A stretch of 64,000 nt of DNA from NCBI GenBank assembly GCA_032622095.1, contig CP136069.1, positions 72,687,319 to 72,751,318 on the forward strand, given 5' to 3'. This DNA comes from Siphonodentalium dalli (Eukaryota > Mollusca > Scaphopoda > Gadilida > Siphonodentaliidae). Positions 12,301 through 27,300 of the stretch are shown here, piece after piece. The position numbers and the translations under genes are program-made. Below the pieces are notes generated by a model that was not told the origin of the DNA, did no database searches, and saw only the letters and a program-made list of their open reading frames with translations. Position 1 is the first letter of the stretch. Each line of letters begins with the position of its first letter.

Positions 12301-15300
12301 GTTCCTTTAGTGGGGTCTCGGCCGGTGTTGAATGTTGATTTGCTTATCGCACACTCATTATGTAACATAATTTGGCTTTTGTTTACATAAAACAGCATAC
12401 GAACTTGACAATAACATGGTATGTAGGCGACATTTATGATCGCTATGAGAACAAAGTCGGTCTATATCATATTTTTGTTTATGGCAGTTTTAACGGATTT
12501 GACTATTTTAACAGTAATACCCACAGCAAAGGCCACCCGTGCCTTTAAGCTTACCATACATTTTCACATTAGTGCAAGTTAATTATCCAAAAGCAGTTCT
12601 GTTGCATGTTTATGTGATGCTGTTTCTAACTGTCGCTTCATTACGAAACATATCGAGAAATAGCACGAAGCAGCCGATGATTGTTATACTTCAGCGGCCC
12701 AGAAATCCACACGCACATTTCAGCTGTATTTCTTGTCGTGAAATGACCCCTTCAACTTCAGTAGATTAAAATTGTTAGATGCTTGTCTCTTTATATTCGG
12801 GTATGTACACAAAATCTGTCTTTATACCAACATAGCAACTGAAGCAAATCGAATATACATCAATGTAAATAGTGTACTTTAACATACCGCGGATCAGGTT
12901 CTACGAACACTCAGATGATACATAGTATAGTTATGCATTCGGCAATCAGGCCATCCAGAATACATCCGTGATTCCCATCCTGCATCCAATACGCCTTGTC
13001 GCGGCCATATTGGATCCATCAAGTCCCGTCCCGTTGTTAGTGCTACAGGTCACAGTTCTGGAGTATAACATTCCATATATGGAATTCATGAATATTCAAA
13101 AGCTCCATATATGGACTGCTACTCCAGAACTTTGACCCGTAACACAAAAAATGGAACGGGGCTGGATGGATCCAATATGGCCGCGACTCGTTATGCGCCC
13201 TGTCACTGACTCGCGGCCATATTGGATCCACCAGGCCCGGTTCCGTGGTTTTAGTGCTACAGGTCAAAGTTCTGAAGTAGCATTTCCATATATGGAGTTT
13301 TTTAATTATTCATGAATTCCATATATGGAAATGCTACTCCACTGAGAACTTTGACGTGTATAGCACTAAAACAACGGAACCGGGGCTGGATGAATCTATG
13401 AAACCACGGGACGGAGCTGGATGAATCCAATTCATATATGGAATTCACGAATATGCATAACTCCATATATCTAGAATGCTACTCCAGAACTTTGACATGT
13501 AGCACTTAAACCGCGGAATGGGGCCTGGATTGATCCAAAATGGTAGGGACTCCGTGATCTTGCTTATAAAATGCATAGGTCCTGAATGTTCTTAAAATCT
13601 GAAAATCAACCTCCTAATAAATCTTCAGTCATGATTCACCCCTAATGACAGCAGTCTTTCAGTTAACTGACGTCTACCATTACATAATATCTCCCCTTGA
13701 TATAGCTGCAAAGATAAAGTTAGATGTCTGTTATGCACGACGTGATAGCAAGGCTTTTGATAAGGTATATATATGGCACGGCGGTATGTTTAAATTTAAA
13801 AGTATGGGAATTCTGGAAAATGCAGTCATTTTCGTGTCATTCGATCCAAAAGTTCATAGATAAAACCAAATGATTTAAATAAGCACCATCGTTAGCTGAT
13901 ATACATATATCTAAAGAGTAGTGAAAACAAACAAGAGTGCTCTCCCATTCACATAGCAAAATTATAAAGTGCAGGGGGGGGGGGGGGGGTCGGACCTATA
14001 TAGAGCTATGTCGGACCTATATAGAACTATGTCGGACCTATATAGAGCTATGTCGGACCTATATAGAGCTATGTCGGACGGATATGATCGCGGGTGTTTG
14101 TGGAGCGGACAATTCATTACTCGAGACCAAACCAAATCATGAAGCAATTTTATATCGCGGAAATGGCCGCGAATATAAGCCTATAGGCTTACTGCCAGAT
14201 CCCTTTATCTCTTATGTCTTATTTGTGTATGTTATAAATGTATTTATGTGCCTACTTGAGAAATAAAATATTGTTTACACTAAAATTTGAAATATTGACG
14301 TAATAGAAAGGGATAAATCGTTAATCGATTATACTAGAACCGCCCCATTCGATTGGCTTCAGGAGATGGGAATATAGAGTCTTGGATTCAGACGATTGTC
14401 GATTACCTGAGTTGGATTATGATCAATGTACATTGATGCAAGTACGGTTAACAGATTCCGGAATAAGTTTGTCGACAACTTATATGGTTTCCTCGTGCAG
14501 TGCATGGTGTAGTGAAATTAACAACTTGTGCGGCCTTTCCTCCACAAACAAACAAACTAGGAACATGCACGATATCACGTCGAATCCATGCAACCAACCA
14601 AAATTAACCAGCAAACCAGGGGGGGGGGGCAGGAAAAAATTTGCATACACAACGCTGAATTTTTTTTTTGCCGCACTTTGGACCCCCACCCCCCCCCCCT
14701 CTTTGTGCAATTTTTTTTTCTACTCATGGTTTTGGGACCCCCCCCCTTTCCAGTCACATTTGAATGAAATTTATCAAGCTGGAGAGCCCTTATAGGCAAA
14801 AACATCAGGGTGTAGAATGTCCAGTGAAAGTGGCTGATGTTGAGAAACAGAGAATGGTTAAATTAGAATGAACATATATAATAATTATCAGTCATTCGTA
14901 ATTTGACCATTCTGTTTTTTCAAGCATCATCCAACTTTGGTGTACTTTCGCCACCAGTTAAACTCAATACTAATAAATTATAACTATGAGCACAAGCAAT
15001 ACACTCATGAGATTAAAAACATTTATCATGAAAAACTCAACACAACCAGCTGACACAACCAGTGAAACAACTTTAAAAAAATATTTTATCTAATTATTTA
15101 TTCCAGACTTTGCACTGGACTTTGTGTAATGTGCTTTTATCCATGAAATGCACTCGTGTTTACTTTATATATTTTTTAAAGTTGCTAGTTAAAGTGAAGT
15201 TGTAAACACACAACACACCCTGACACACCGGAAAATGATATGCTGCCCAGGTTGAGATGGGGTTTTCTAGATAAATGTTTTAAATCTCATATCAGTGTAT

Positions 15301-18300
15301 TGCTTGTGCTGAGACAGTTCAGCTCTTTTTGTTATGCAGTATTTCATAAAGTGTATGTCCTATATATTTCCATTGGAAGTGTGTCTTTATAAGTGTTTTG
15401 ACTGGTGGTATTAATATAGTTTCCTATGAACGATCCACTCCGATCTTATTGGATTTAATGGAGGCAGATGTAGCAGTGACTTTCTATGCAAAATGTATCA
15501 GATATATTGATTTTCATTTTATCATCGATGTCGTTCAACTGACATTTCTAAATTGAATTTTGAAAAACGTTAAAGCTGATTGAAGAATTATTTAAGTTAA
15601 TTTAAACTCAGGTGAAGTTTCAATTATCGTTGTGCAAAGTGACTTACAAATTCTTTATCTAATCTGGATTAAGAAATGAATGAGTTTAACAAGAAACTTT
15701 GGTTACATTTTCTGGTACAAAATTACCCAAGTATTTCAGACTAGACACTTATCAACTGTTTCTTGCCTGTTTTACAATATGCAGTGTACGTGGTTAGGTG
15801 GATCATTTTAATATTAACAATAGCTAAATGGTTGTAGAATAGTGCATATAAATAAATAATATCTCATTATTTCACAAGTGAAAGACAGTCATGTTTTACT
15901 AAGAAAATGCTATTGAGACTGATAGAGATCCATGTGAATGTCTGTTCATTAATAATTGGGTATGTAACACTGTAGCACTTTTGTCTTTTATAGTATTAGT
16001 AACTTTGTGCCAGAAACATGTTTATAGATTAGAGAACAGGCATGTTCTACATTTATATTACACATTATTTCAGTTTCATATCATACTTGGAGAGTTGAAT
16101 TTCAGTTTGATACCACAGATAGTGGTAATGTGATATTTTATTTTACTTACTGAAGTTTATGTGGTTTATTTGTCTTTAGAGTTCATTATAATATATTTAC
16201 ATACCAAGTGGTTATCCAACCCAGGTGGGCCAGCGCAGTTAAAAAACTCAAGAAGGTTTACTTAGTATTAGAAGGGACCAAATAATAAAAACATTCTGAG
16301 GCCAACCTGACCACAGATAACTGTACCTAGTATCTTGTGTGTACACTACATGTGTTACTTAGATCATAACACATCAAAACAATCATTATATAGGCTAAAC
16401 AGCTTGTAATTAGGTCAAAAAAGGGCAAAAGGAAAATATTTGCAAGCACCAGAAAACACCGGAAAAAAACGTGTTTTCAGGAGCTGCTACCCCCACCCCC
16501 CCCCCCCCCCCGGCATTGTGTCGGAATTTTTTTGCTCGACCCCCCCCCCCCCCCCCCCCTCTGAGCAAACACCGTATTATTTTCAAAAGAGGACCAAATG
16601 AAATTGTTCATATTTTACATTACATGCATAGAGATATTAGCCCTCTTTATTTGTCTGAAAATAAATTACCTTTATATGTATTTTGATATAAACCATAGCC
16701 TGTGAACAAGCGAATTTCCAAAAGTCACAGTGAGAATGCGACCATCTTGGATTTCAAAATGGCGGGAAAATGACTACGAACCACCTGATCGAGAAAGTTC
16801 GGACAAAGATTCAAGTACTATAACCATTCTGCTATCAAGATCCGAAGTCAAGATGAGGGAACATTTTGTGCACACAAACGCGGACATGAGCCTATACGCT
16901 TACACTATTGGGGACGTATGCAATCCCACGGAAAGTTTGAAGTGAACCTAAAATATATTCATGGCGGCCTTATAATGACATAATTTGATATGATGTTGAG
17001 GGTGGTGCGCATGCATATTTGATCCCCAGTTGAATGACCCGGGGAGATCATAACACAGAGGTGTTTCGGCAACACCAAAGGCTGTCACGCCCAAACGATT
17101 TAATTCACACTTCTTTATACCAAGATGGTTCAAAGCTAAATTATTGAATACCTTATCCGCCCTTTTAAAAATACACAATATGTCGGTTCAGAAAGACGAT
17201 ACCTGAAATAACTCGGATATAACATCAAGTTCTTACTATAAGCAGTGCTGCATGCGATGACGTAAACATGTATTTGGAACGACAAGAACGTTCAGAAGGG
17301 TATTCAGTTAAGAAGAAGGGAAGAAGATCCTCCTTTTGGTTTGGATTTAGTGCGACTTTGGTTTACATTGTTGGTTTGACTCTGGGAGCATTATCTTTCG
17401 CTTTGCCGTATTGGAGTTCGGTTAAACATGAAGTCACCACGATTGATCGGGTTGATATTGGGTTGTTCCACTACTGTATCGTGTATGTAGTAGCAACCGT
17501 GCGAGATATATGCATCAACTGGTTTGATGAAACGACGTATGATGATAATATCGACATGCACAGTGAGTACGGAAATCCATTAGAAAGAAACAAAATATAT
17601 ATCTCAACAATTCGAATGACATCTGCGGTTATCCGATCTCCCTTTAAATTTTGGGTGCAACAGAGATTTGACTCATGCGTTGAATAACTCTAATATGAGT
17701 ATTTAGTAGATAAACAAGGGACATTTAAAAAAAATCCAGACAGAAGAGGGTGGGTAGTAAACAATTTGCAAGAAGTTATGCCGTTTTTTGCCATCTGGCA
17801 TTTTCGAAGACACACCATGCACCGGCACCAAGCGTGCAAAAAATACTCCAACCCCCCCCCCCCAAATTTCACTAATTTTGGCCCGAAACCGCATAAAACC
17901 CTACATATATTGCTCATTCCACAGGGATGTCAGGGATCTTATCTCCTTTAGTCCAAATTTGAAAGTGATGGTAATGTATTACTTCTCATTTGAAAAGTAA
18001 TTGTAATGACAATGCTATGTTTTGGATGTAATTGTAATATATTACCATTGAAAGTAATGGTACATGTAATAATGCATTACTTCTCATTCTGAAAGTAATG
18101 GCAATGCAGAAATTAGCAAGTAACAATAATGTCAATGCATTACTTTAAAAAGTATTTGTAATGTTAAAAGTAACTGTAATGCTATACTTTAAAGAGTAAT
18201 TGCAATAGTAATGCATTAATTTTGAAAGTAAATGTGATGTATTACTTTTGAAAGTAATAGTTGTGCGTTAATTTTCAAAGTAATGGACACAGCCCTGGTC

Positions 18301-21300
18301 TGGATCCATATCAAAATCACAGAGAAAAAAAAGTGTCCAAAATAGCTTTTATAGTATATTTTCCTGTGAAAAAAACAGTACTTTAATTAGAGTGCTCCAG
18401 TTGTTTTATTAATCCATAAATTTGATAATGCAGCTTCAATTCTGGAAGATTAAGTTTCTGAAAAAAAATGCCATGACCATCAATGTGATCAAGCCTGAGT
18501 TTAGTGTGCCTGTCATTTGCAGAATGAGGTTCCCAGAGGGTGAATTTAGTGATGCTATCCTGCATAGCGGGCTAGCATCACCGAATTCACCCTATGGGGA
18601 CCTCATTCTGCATGGCCTCATCTGCTATGGGAGACATAGACTCAGTTTGAAGTTTCCAAATGGTGAATATTGGGATGTACACCCATTGGGAACCTCGATT
18701 ATGCAATGTGTCATCTGCCAATTTGGGGATATAGAGAAATTAAAGTAAAAAAGAAATAGAAGCTATGTGAATAAGTTTCTATAGAAATTGGATAGTAAAG
18801 AAACTTTCCAGAGAAGATGAGGCCTAAGCAGAATGAGGTCTCCAGAGGGTGAATTTAGTGATGCTAGCCCACTATGCGGGATAGCGTCACTAAATTCACC
18901 CTCTGGGAACCTCATTCTGCAAATGACAGGCACACACAACTCAGACTTGATGTTGATCTCTGACCTTAAATTAATGTTTAGATTGTTTGTCACCTATTCT
19001 CCATCACATACCAGATCTTAAATGGTTTCCATGCCTGAGCTATCTCAGAATGTGGAAAGGTTAGATGGACCTACACAGAAAACTATTTTATTGTTAAGAT
19101 AGTGGACCACCTGTAGGATTATATGCTATCTAAAATCCACATCATGCATATTACAGTAATGCCCTAAGTAATTGATTCCTTAACCACAGCAGAATTATAT
19201 GGCAAGCCAAACCTCTATTTAATATTAATTTTACTTAAGTAAAATAAAAATGACATTTTATTACACTTAAGTGAAATAAAATGACATTTTATATTACTTA
19301 AGTAAAATAAAGTGTTTTTTTATTTTACTTAAGTGAAATAAAGCGTCATCTACATGGTTTTATTTTACTTAAGTAAAATAAAATCATACTTTATTTTACT
19401 TAAGTGAAATAAAGCGCCATCTACATCGTTTTATTTTACTTAAGTAAAATAAAATCACACTTTATTTTACTTAAGTAAAATAAAATGACATTTTATTAAT
19501 ATTAAATAGCGGTTTGGCTTGCCATAGAATTATGGGTAACTTTTCAGGATTTAGTCGGAAATATGGCTTGTTGCCATTCATCGGAAAGCTCTCAGTGAAT
19601 GGGTAACTTTTCAGGATTTAGTTGGAAATATGGCTTGTTGCCATTCATCGGAAAGCTCTCACTGAGAGCTTTCCGATGAATGGCAACAAGCCATATTTCC
19701 GACTAAATCCTGAAAAGTTACCCATAATTCTGCTGTGGTTAAGGAGTCGATTACTTAGGGCATTACTGTATATGACAATACAAAAAGCAAAAAGTTAACT
19801 TTGATAACTTTTTTGAAGGGCATTTTAGGGAGGAGCTGTGAACATGGAGGAGCTGTCCACATGGTTATTAACAAGCTAGTTTACAAATTGATTGGAAATT
19901 AATAACTGTCATAAAAAGTACATAACCTGAACTAGTGAAAGGCTTGAACGACTAAAAATTGACTATTTAATTGAAAGCAACACTGCTTCAAGAATGTTAG
20001 TTGTGTGTTGGAAAAATGTGAGTAGCCATTTACAAGAACTGATGTAATTTTTAAGAACCAGCCCAATGAATAAAATGTTGGTATGCAGACTAGTCCACAT
20101 AAGCATGCAGGGAGCAATCAACTGGAAATAGTTCACACTATCAGAGATAGCTGATCAGCTGGGGCTTTGGCTATGAACCTATGACCTAAAATCATATCAG
20201 CCCAAAGGTTGATATCAGTTCATTCAAATGTGGCTGTCCACAATTTTCCAGCATACAACATTCTGTTAATATTCTTGAAGCAGAAAATTTCCATTAAAAA
20301 AATGTAATCAGTCATTGTGTTGACATTCTTATTGTTATATAATATATGGACGATGTGGTCTTTAGATAGCATACATTCCTTCAGTTGGTGCACTAGCTTA
20401 ACAATTGAACAGTTTTCTGTGCAGGTCAAACTAACCATTCCACATCCTGTGATAGGCCAGGCACAGAAACCCATTAAAACCGTTGTCCTTACACAAATAC
20501 ATGTACATGTATGTGTGGCTTTAAAGGGGGACTGTACACTAAATCAATCCATTTATGGGACCATCTCCTTTTATACTCAACAGAATATATGCAACAAATA
20601 AATAAATTCGAGCCATTGATGAGTGCAAAATACATTCATGATATCTATGAAGGATGCAAATAACATGGTAATTATAATGAAAATGAATATATGACTCCAT
20701 TCATAAATTAATTTCCATGCAAATCTCTGGCGCAAAAGTTATGTATGAAGTAGTTGTCTGGGAACCGAAGCAAGTATACCATTGAACAGTCATAATATTT
20801 AACTGGTGGGTACGCCAGATAATTTATTAAATTTTCCTATAAATTTATTTTTGAGAATATTTTTCTGGAATTACAACCTTGATGGTCAAAACCTACTTTT
20901 GAAAAATCAATATAAAATTCATAAAATGATACACCAACATTATAACAAGTTCCAAGCTGACCTGCCAGATAAATACCTATTGTGTTCAATACCACATCAT
21001 GCCACACTCAGAACTATTTGCAACTCTGTAATTTTTCTACTCCATAGATTTGCATGGAAATCCCTATTCAAAATTGGTGACTTCACCCCTTAACGCTTCC
21101 ATGACTGGAGCTTCCTGAAATTTTGCAAAAACCCCATAGGGAGCCTCGCATATATAAGAGAATACATTGGCATAACAATATTTAACTTGACATTGTAAGC
21201 CAGTGCATTCTTACATATGCGTTGCTCCCTATGGGAGACTCGCATATATAAGAGAATGCACTCACACAGGATCTTTAATCACCCCTGGTCAAGTGGTCCT

Positions 21301-24300
21301 GCTAATATGCTATGATGATGGTGGTCCTGCTGAATTGCTATGATGCGGGTAGGGCAAACTGATGCTGCTATGAAAAAGTACCATTATAGTATGTTTCTAA
21401 AGTTGATATTTTCGCGGTGTTTGGCTAATCCGAACGATTTGAAAAAAAAAGTGTGTATATGAAACATTCAAAAACATATTTATTTTTGAAAAATATAATA
21501 ATGCCTGCACTGGTGTTTCTAAAATGATGCAAATAATCATCTTGATTATAGTTGAATTCCAACAACTAATACAACCAGTTTTTAAAATATTTCACAATAA
21601 ATATGTTTTTGAATGATTGATACGCATAATGGCTTTTCCTGGATATGTTCAGATTATCGGAAAACTGCGAAAAAGACAAATTAAATAAATAGAACAGTAC
21701 TTTTTGTCAACAGCATCAGTTTGCCATAACAGCATCACAGCAGGACCCAACTGCATGCAGTATTGCTCTAAATAATCGACTCCTTAACCACAGCAGAATT
21801 ATGGGTAATTTTTCAGGATTTAGTCAGAAATATGGCTTGTTGCCATTAATCGGAAAGCTCTCAGTGAGAGCTATCCGATGAATGGCAACAGGCCATATTT
21901 CCGACTAAATCCTGAAAAATTACCCATAATTCTGCTGTGGTTAAGGAGTCGATTATTTAGAGCATTACAGTAGCATATCAGCAGGACCCTTGACCATGGG
22001 TGTTAATGTTGCCCCATTATAGCTCCCGTCATGAAAGGGTTAGTTTGATGTTTATTTGATATATTTCATACTCAATTATCAATGACCCCCACAGTGACGA
22101 GTAAAAGGTACAACAATTATGACATCACCTCACCTGTCTATTTCTCTTCAAGTGTTTTGAAATTCTAATTGTCAAGACATTTTCTCCACTCCTTAGGACC
22201 AGGGAAATAAAATGTCTGGTTCAGGTGACAAGTCAGGGGAAAATTTAGTTATTATGTATAGGCATGATGGAAGCTGCACTGGTGCAGCATTAAGGACCCT
22301 GTGCCAATGCATTCTCTTATATATATGTGAGTCTCCCATATGGAGCCTTGCATAAATAAGAGAATGCCCTGGCTTACAAGGTCAAGGTAAATATTGTTAG
22401 TCCAATGCATTCTCTTATGTGAGACTCCCATATATAAGAAATTTCATTGGCACAGGGTTTTAGCAAAACTTCAGTCAATGAAGGGTTACCATTCTATTTG
22501 TTTAATTTATTATTTTCGTTTTGACGTATTCTTATGGCTTTTCATGTCTTCTGCAAGATTGAGATAGGATTAGTTGTGATTTTCTTTGTATAAATTGTAA
22601 TAAATACAATTATTTGGCAAAACAAAAAAACATTCTGAGACATTTTTTTATAAAAAAAATTCCCAAAAGTTCTTGAGAACCCTGGAGAACCATGAAAATA
22701 AAATAAAAATTAGCATAGGGGGTTTAAAATAGTGGTCAGTAGAAAAACACAAACCACAAATATTTTATTCTTTGCCTTAGGCACTGCACAAAAGATGTAT
22801 TGGTCCACGAAATTATTAAGATACATAACAATCTACTCATATTCTGCATATCAGATCAATGATAAACATATCCGGACGTAACACGATCATGGAGTACCCT
22901 GACGGAATGGTGGATATGAGTTATCCTACTAAAAGAAAGGACAAAAGACGGGCGTCCTGGTGGTTCGGATTATCTGCTGTAATCGTTTATTTCTCTGCAT
23001 TAATTCTCGGAGTCCTATCCTTTGCTCTTCCATACTGGAGCTCATTTGGAGCTGATATTATTAGGATCGATATAGGATTATTTCACTACTGTTTTGAGAG
23101 TAGAACTGAATCGGCTGCCGATCTATGCACCAACTGGCTTGATACTGACACCTATAACGATGACCATGTTCGATGTGAGTAGGTTTTATAAACAGGGACG
23201 ATCGCAAGGGATTCCAGTGTCCCCCCCTCCAACTTAGTACAAAATTTTTATCAGTTGGAGATTTCATAACTGATACAACTACAGGAATGCCTGAAGTATA
23301 TAGACCCTTTAACCACAGCAGAATTATGCAATTTTTTTCAGGATTGAGTCGGAGATATGGCTTGTTGCCATTCATCGGAAAGCTCTAGTAACATACAGTA
23401 ATGCCCTAAGTAATCGACACCTTAACCACAGCAGAATTATGGGTAACTTTCCAGGATTAAGTCGGAAATATGGCTTGTTGCTATTCATCGGAAAGCTCTC
23501 CCCGAGAGCTTTCCGATGAATAGCAACAAGCCATATTCCCCGAGAGCTTTCTGATGAATAGCAACAAGCCATATTTCCTACTAAATCCTGGAAAGTTACC
23601 CATAATTCTGCTGTGGTTAAGGAGTCGATTACTTAGGGCATTACTGTAATTCACATAGTAAAATGTATGCATATACTGTATACACCCATCAGTAAGACCG
23701 GACCAGAGAATTTTGTTTGACACAAAAACTTTGGGTCTGAGCTACCTTCGAGGACCCCCACATGCAAAATCTCAGTTTGCATTCATAGCGCTAATCTAAT
23801 ATCGTGTTTTATATGAATCAGGAAGTATATTATTTTATTTTATGAATATAATTTGTTTTGTGTTCTATTATGTCAGATAAATATTTTAAAAAAGACACAA
23901 GGATAATCTTATATATTGTAATACAACATGTATTCTTGTTTTGTTATTGTGTGATATTTCAATACATATTGTAGATAATGAGAGGATATTTCTTTGATAC
24001 GTACTGTATGTGGATATGTGCATACATTTTCGTCATCTTGATTCGGTGTTAATCTGACATCAATTTATAATAGCCCTCTAAGTTCTAAAAATTGGGTGGG
24101 CTTATCTTCGAGGACCACCCCATTATTTTTTTGGAAGCAAAAAATAGATTGGGCTTATCCTCAGGGATGTGACTATTGCATGGTGTATACAGTATATAAT
24201 ATAAGGATCACTGAATGATGATCAGAAACAAATAACACAGAAATAAAACCTTACACCGCCCCAATTTCCAATGATAATATATGAAATAATTTGTTTGGCT

Positions 24301-27300
24301 CAAAGGGACAGTGTATGCTAATTTCAATTCCCCAGTGACAACAACGATCTAATATCAACAAGCAGTCGCAGACGGCGGTATCCCCCGCCGAAATGTGCAG
24401 TTGCATGGGGAAGTGCATTCTCAATAATGTTTGCGTTCTCAGTATGTGCTAAACAAGAGGTGGGATTTTGTCAAAAAGCCTGGCTTGCGAACTCATTTTA
24501 GGTACTGGTCATGGGAATGAATATACCAATAAACAAAGTCCAATAACTCTGCTGAAAATATCCAGCCGGACCTGGTTTGCGAACTCGTTCTAGATACTGG
24601 TCATGTGAACTCATATATCAAAAATCTTTGAAATCCGTTGACATTTGTGGAAATGAGCCCTGTGATGTCGTCCATTTGCACACAAAAAAATAAACAAAGT
24701 CCAATAAGTCTGCTTAAAATATCCGGCCGGACCTGGTTTGCGAAATCGTTCTGATACTGGTTAAGTGAACTCATATACCAAATATCTTTGAAATCCGTTG
24801 AGATTTGTGGAAATGAGCCCTGTGACGTCGTCTATTTGCTATTTGGTAAATTCGACAAAAATAATAAACAAAGTCCAATAAATTCGGTAAAAATATCCGG
24901 CCGGACCTGACTTGCGAACTCATTCTAGGTAATGGTCAGGTGAACTCATATACCAAATATCTTTGAAATCCGTTGAGATTTGTGGAAATGAGCCCTGTGA
25001 CGTCGTCTATTTGCTATTTGGTAAATTCGACAAAAATAATAAACAAAGTCCAATAACTCCGGTAAAAATATCTGGCCGGACCTGGCTTGCGAACATATTC
25101 TAGGTAATGGTCAGGTGAACTCATATACCAGAAATCTTTGAAATCCGTTGACATTTGTTCAAGTTATGACTCTTACAAATTCGAGACGGACGGATGGACA
25201 GACGGTGCGGTGCGACAGACGACGGAACCCATTCCTATATCCCCCACAAATTTTCAATTTGGCGGCGGATAATAATAAATATAAAAAAAATTATATGAGT
25301 CGAAGATGTTTTCTGTAAATGTTCAGGTTAACAGGTTATCATAAAACTAATTTCAGTAATTTAATATAAATTTAGTTTATGATTTAAGCCATAAACTAAA
25401 TTATGAATTTCCGTGTAATGATGTAATAATGCAAATTAATTGGATAGTGGATTGAACAACATTTGGCACATATCGGGTAAAAAATAATGTTGGTATGGGG
25501 CCTCAATTCAAGACACCCGCTGCCTATACAATAAAATTAGTCAATTCCTGGGGCAAGTATCAATATAATGTAATTGATACATTTCCTTAAAAATTGAACG
25601 AGAATACATCAATTATGAGCATTCTATTCATTGCATTCCAGTTTTGCAGCCATCTGTAATATATTTTGATTCCCAGAGATTCGACAGTACTCCCATCAGA
25701 AGTTGGTAGATTTTGGTTGACTAACATGTTTTTTTCCAGAGAGATGTCCATTTCCATTGGTACTCACACTTGGCATATTAGTAAAGTTCTTGTTATCAGT
25801 TCAGACTAAAGAAATCCCTCAAATATAGGAAATTTATGTACAGTCCCCCTTTAAGGGTATATTCTCATTGCACACGCGCGTGCGATTAATCGCGGCGTTT
25901 TTTAAGGTGCGTGTTAACATAACACAGAGCGATTCGTGATCAATTACCTTCCTCAAATAACCACGTCCTATTCGTGACCAATCAACTTATGCAACCAACC
26001 TCGTCATCGAGATAGCCGTTACAGAGAATGGCATGGTTCACTCGGTCACATAAACTATCTGGGTACAGTCATTCTCATAACTGATGGGCGATAAAATAAT
26101 AAATGAAGTACGGAAAGGAAATGGCTTGGAAAGAAGTTTCCAACGTATAGCTAGCATCAGTGGTGATTTTTATTATATTACCTGTCAGTCTCGCGCAACA
26201 CTGTACCGAAGATTGTGAATATATAGATTGATAGTAATGTGCCGTTTAGCATGTGCGATCACTGATGATAAGCCGCCAATGGCGATCAAATTGAAATCAA
26301 TCGCTCATGCATGCGAACAGCGTCCTGGCGACAGAATTCGACCTGAAACGATGCGTGTGTGACTCTTAAGGTCGAATTCTGAGTCCCATCACTTATTCTA
26401 TTTGAATGGTGGTTCGTCAATTATAGTACCGCGTTGTCGCTGTTGCCAGCGGCTATACAAATGAGCACTCGAAGATGGGGGAGGGGGTCTGAAAAAAAAA
26501 GTTCATACACAGGGTTGAACATAAAAATCCCTCCCAACCATGGGTCTACCATCCTCCCTACATGCAAATCTATTTGTTTTTCTCCCAACAAATTGGGGTC
26601 TCATCCCCTCTTTCCCCACAATTTTTACTGGATATGACATGTTTGAGTACAAATGTTTTAAATGAGCTTTATTCAGAAAGACGATTTTTGTCAGACCTAT
26701 AGTTAACTATAAGGTAAAATGTTGAAAGATCTAATTCAACCACTTGAATCGTACACTTTTGATAATCTTGAGTGATAATAACAATTATATACATAAAACT
26801 CCTGTAATCTGGGTTGTGATCGTACTATATAGTGTTATATACGTTTCAAGCTGGAATAAAATATGCATATTTATGCCCAACTACATGGAATTGAACCCTC
26901 TATTTCTAATTATAATTAGCTAGATATAATTGTGTCCTCAAAACTTATGTCATTTTGATGGCATGGCTCGTTATACTCAACTTATACCTGAGTAAATCTA
27001 ACTGAGGAAAATTAAAGTTAATGTGTCAGCATATATAGGCCTGTATGTGGTCACCCCCAACCGAAAGTACTTTATCATCCTCCAACCTACCCTAGACCTG
27101 TGTATGGATGTGTTCGTCAGACCCCCATCCCTATTGGGGGAACTCTTAGCAGTGGGAGGAAGGAATGCCATCGAACACACATATAGAGCCGCTCGACCTT
27201 AAAAAACGCTGCGATTAATCGCACGCGCGTGTGCAATGAGAATAGACCCTAAGACATTGATTTTAATTTTCAGTTAGCGCCGATGCACCAGACCTGGATA

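Larger units (their letters stand above)
14084..17267. other. intergenic or intronic AT-rich DNA with poly-G/C elements
   Basis: No gene seen in 3.2 kb. Two related low-complexity elements with long G or C runs lie at 14615-14750 and 16480-16560. About 14760-16430 is plain AT-rich sequence. The stretch just before 17268 should hold the 5' UTR of exon 1b. Confidence 0.45.

Noticed and set aside
12539-12769. Hydrophobic 76-residue frame as a possible second copy of exon 2 or 3
   Set aside because: No similarity to the TM2-TM4 segments and no splice signals in the right phase.
18422-18748. 108-residue frame and similar ones at 27436, 31492, 33520, 54350
   Set aside because: All are translations of the double-hairpin MITE family.
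20806-21093. 95-residue frame between first exons
   Set aside because: AT-rich composition, no recognised domain, ends at the TTAA of a MITE; likely chance.
23061-23723. Frames with FPMNGNKPYFRLNP-like peptides, repeated at 29435 and 29925
   Set aside because: They are mariner-like MITE arms; only 29598-29725 of the 29435 frame is a true exon.
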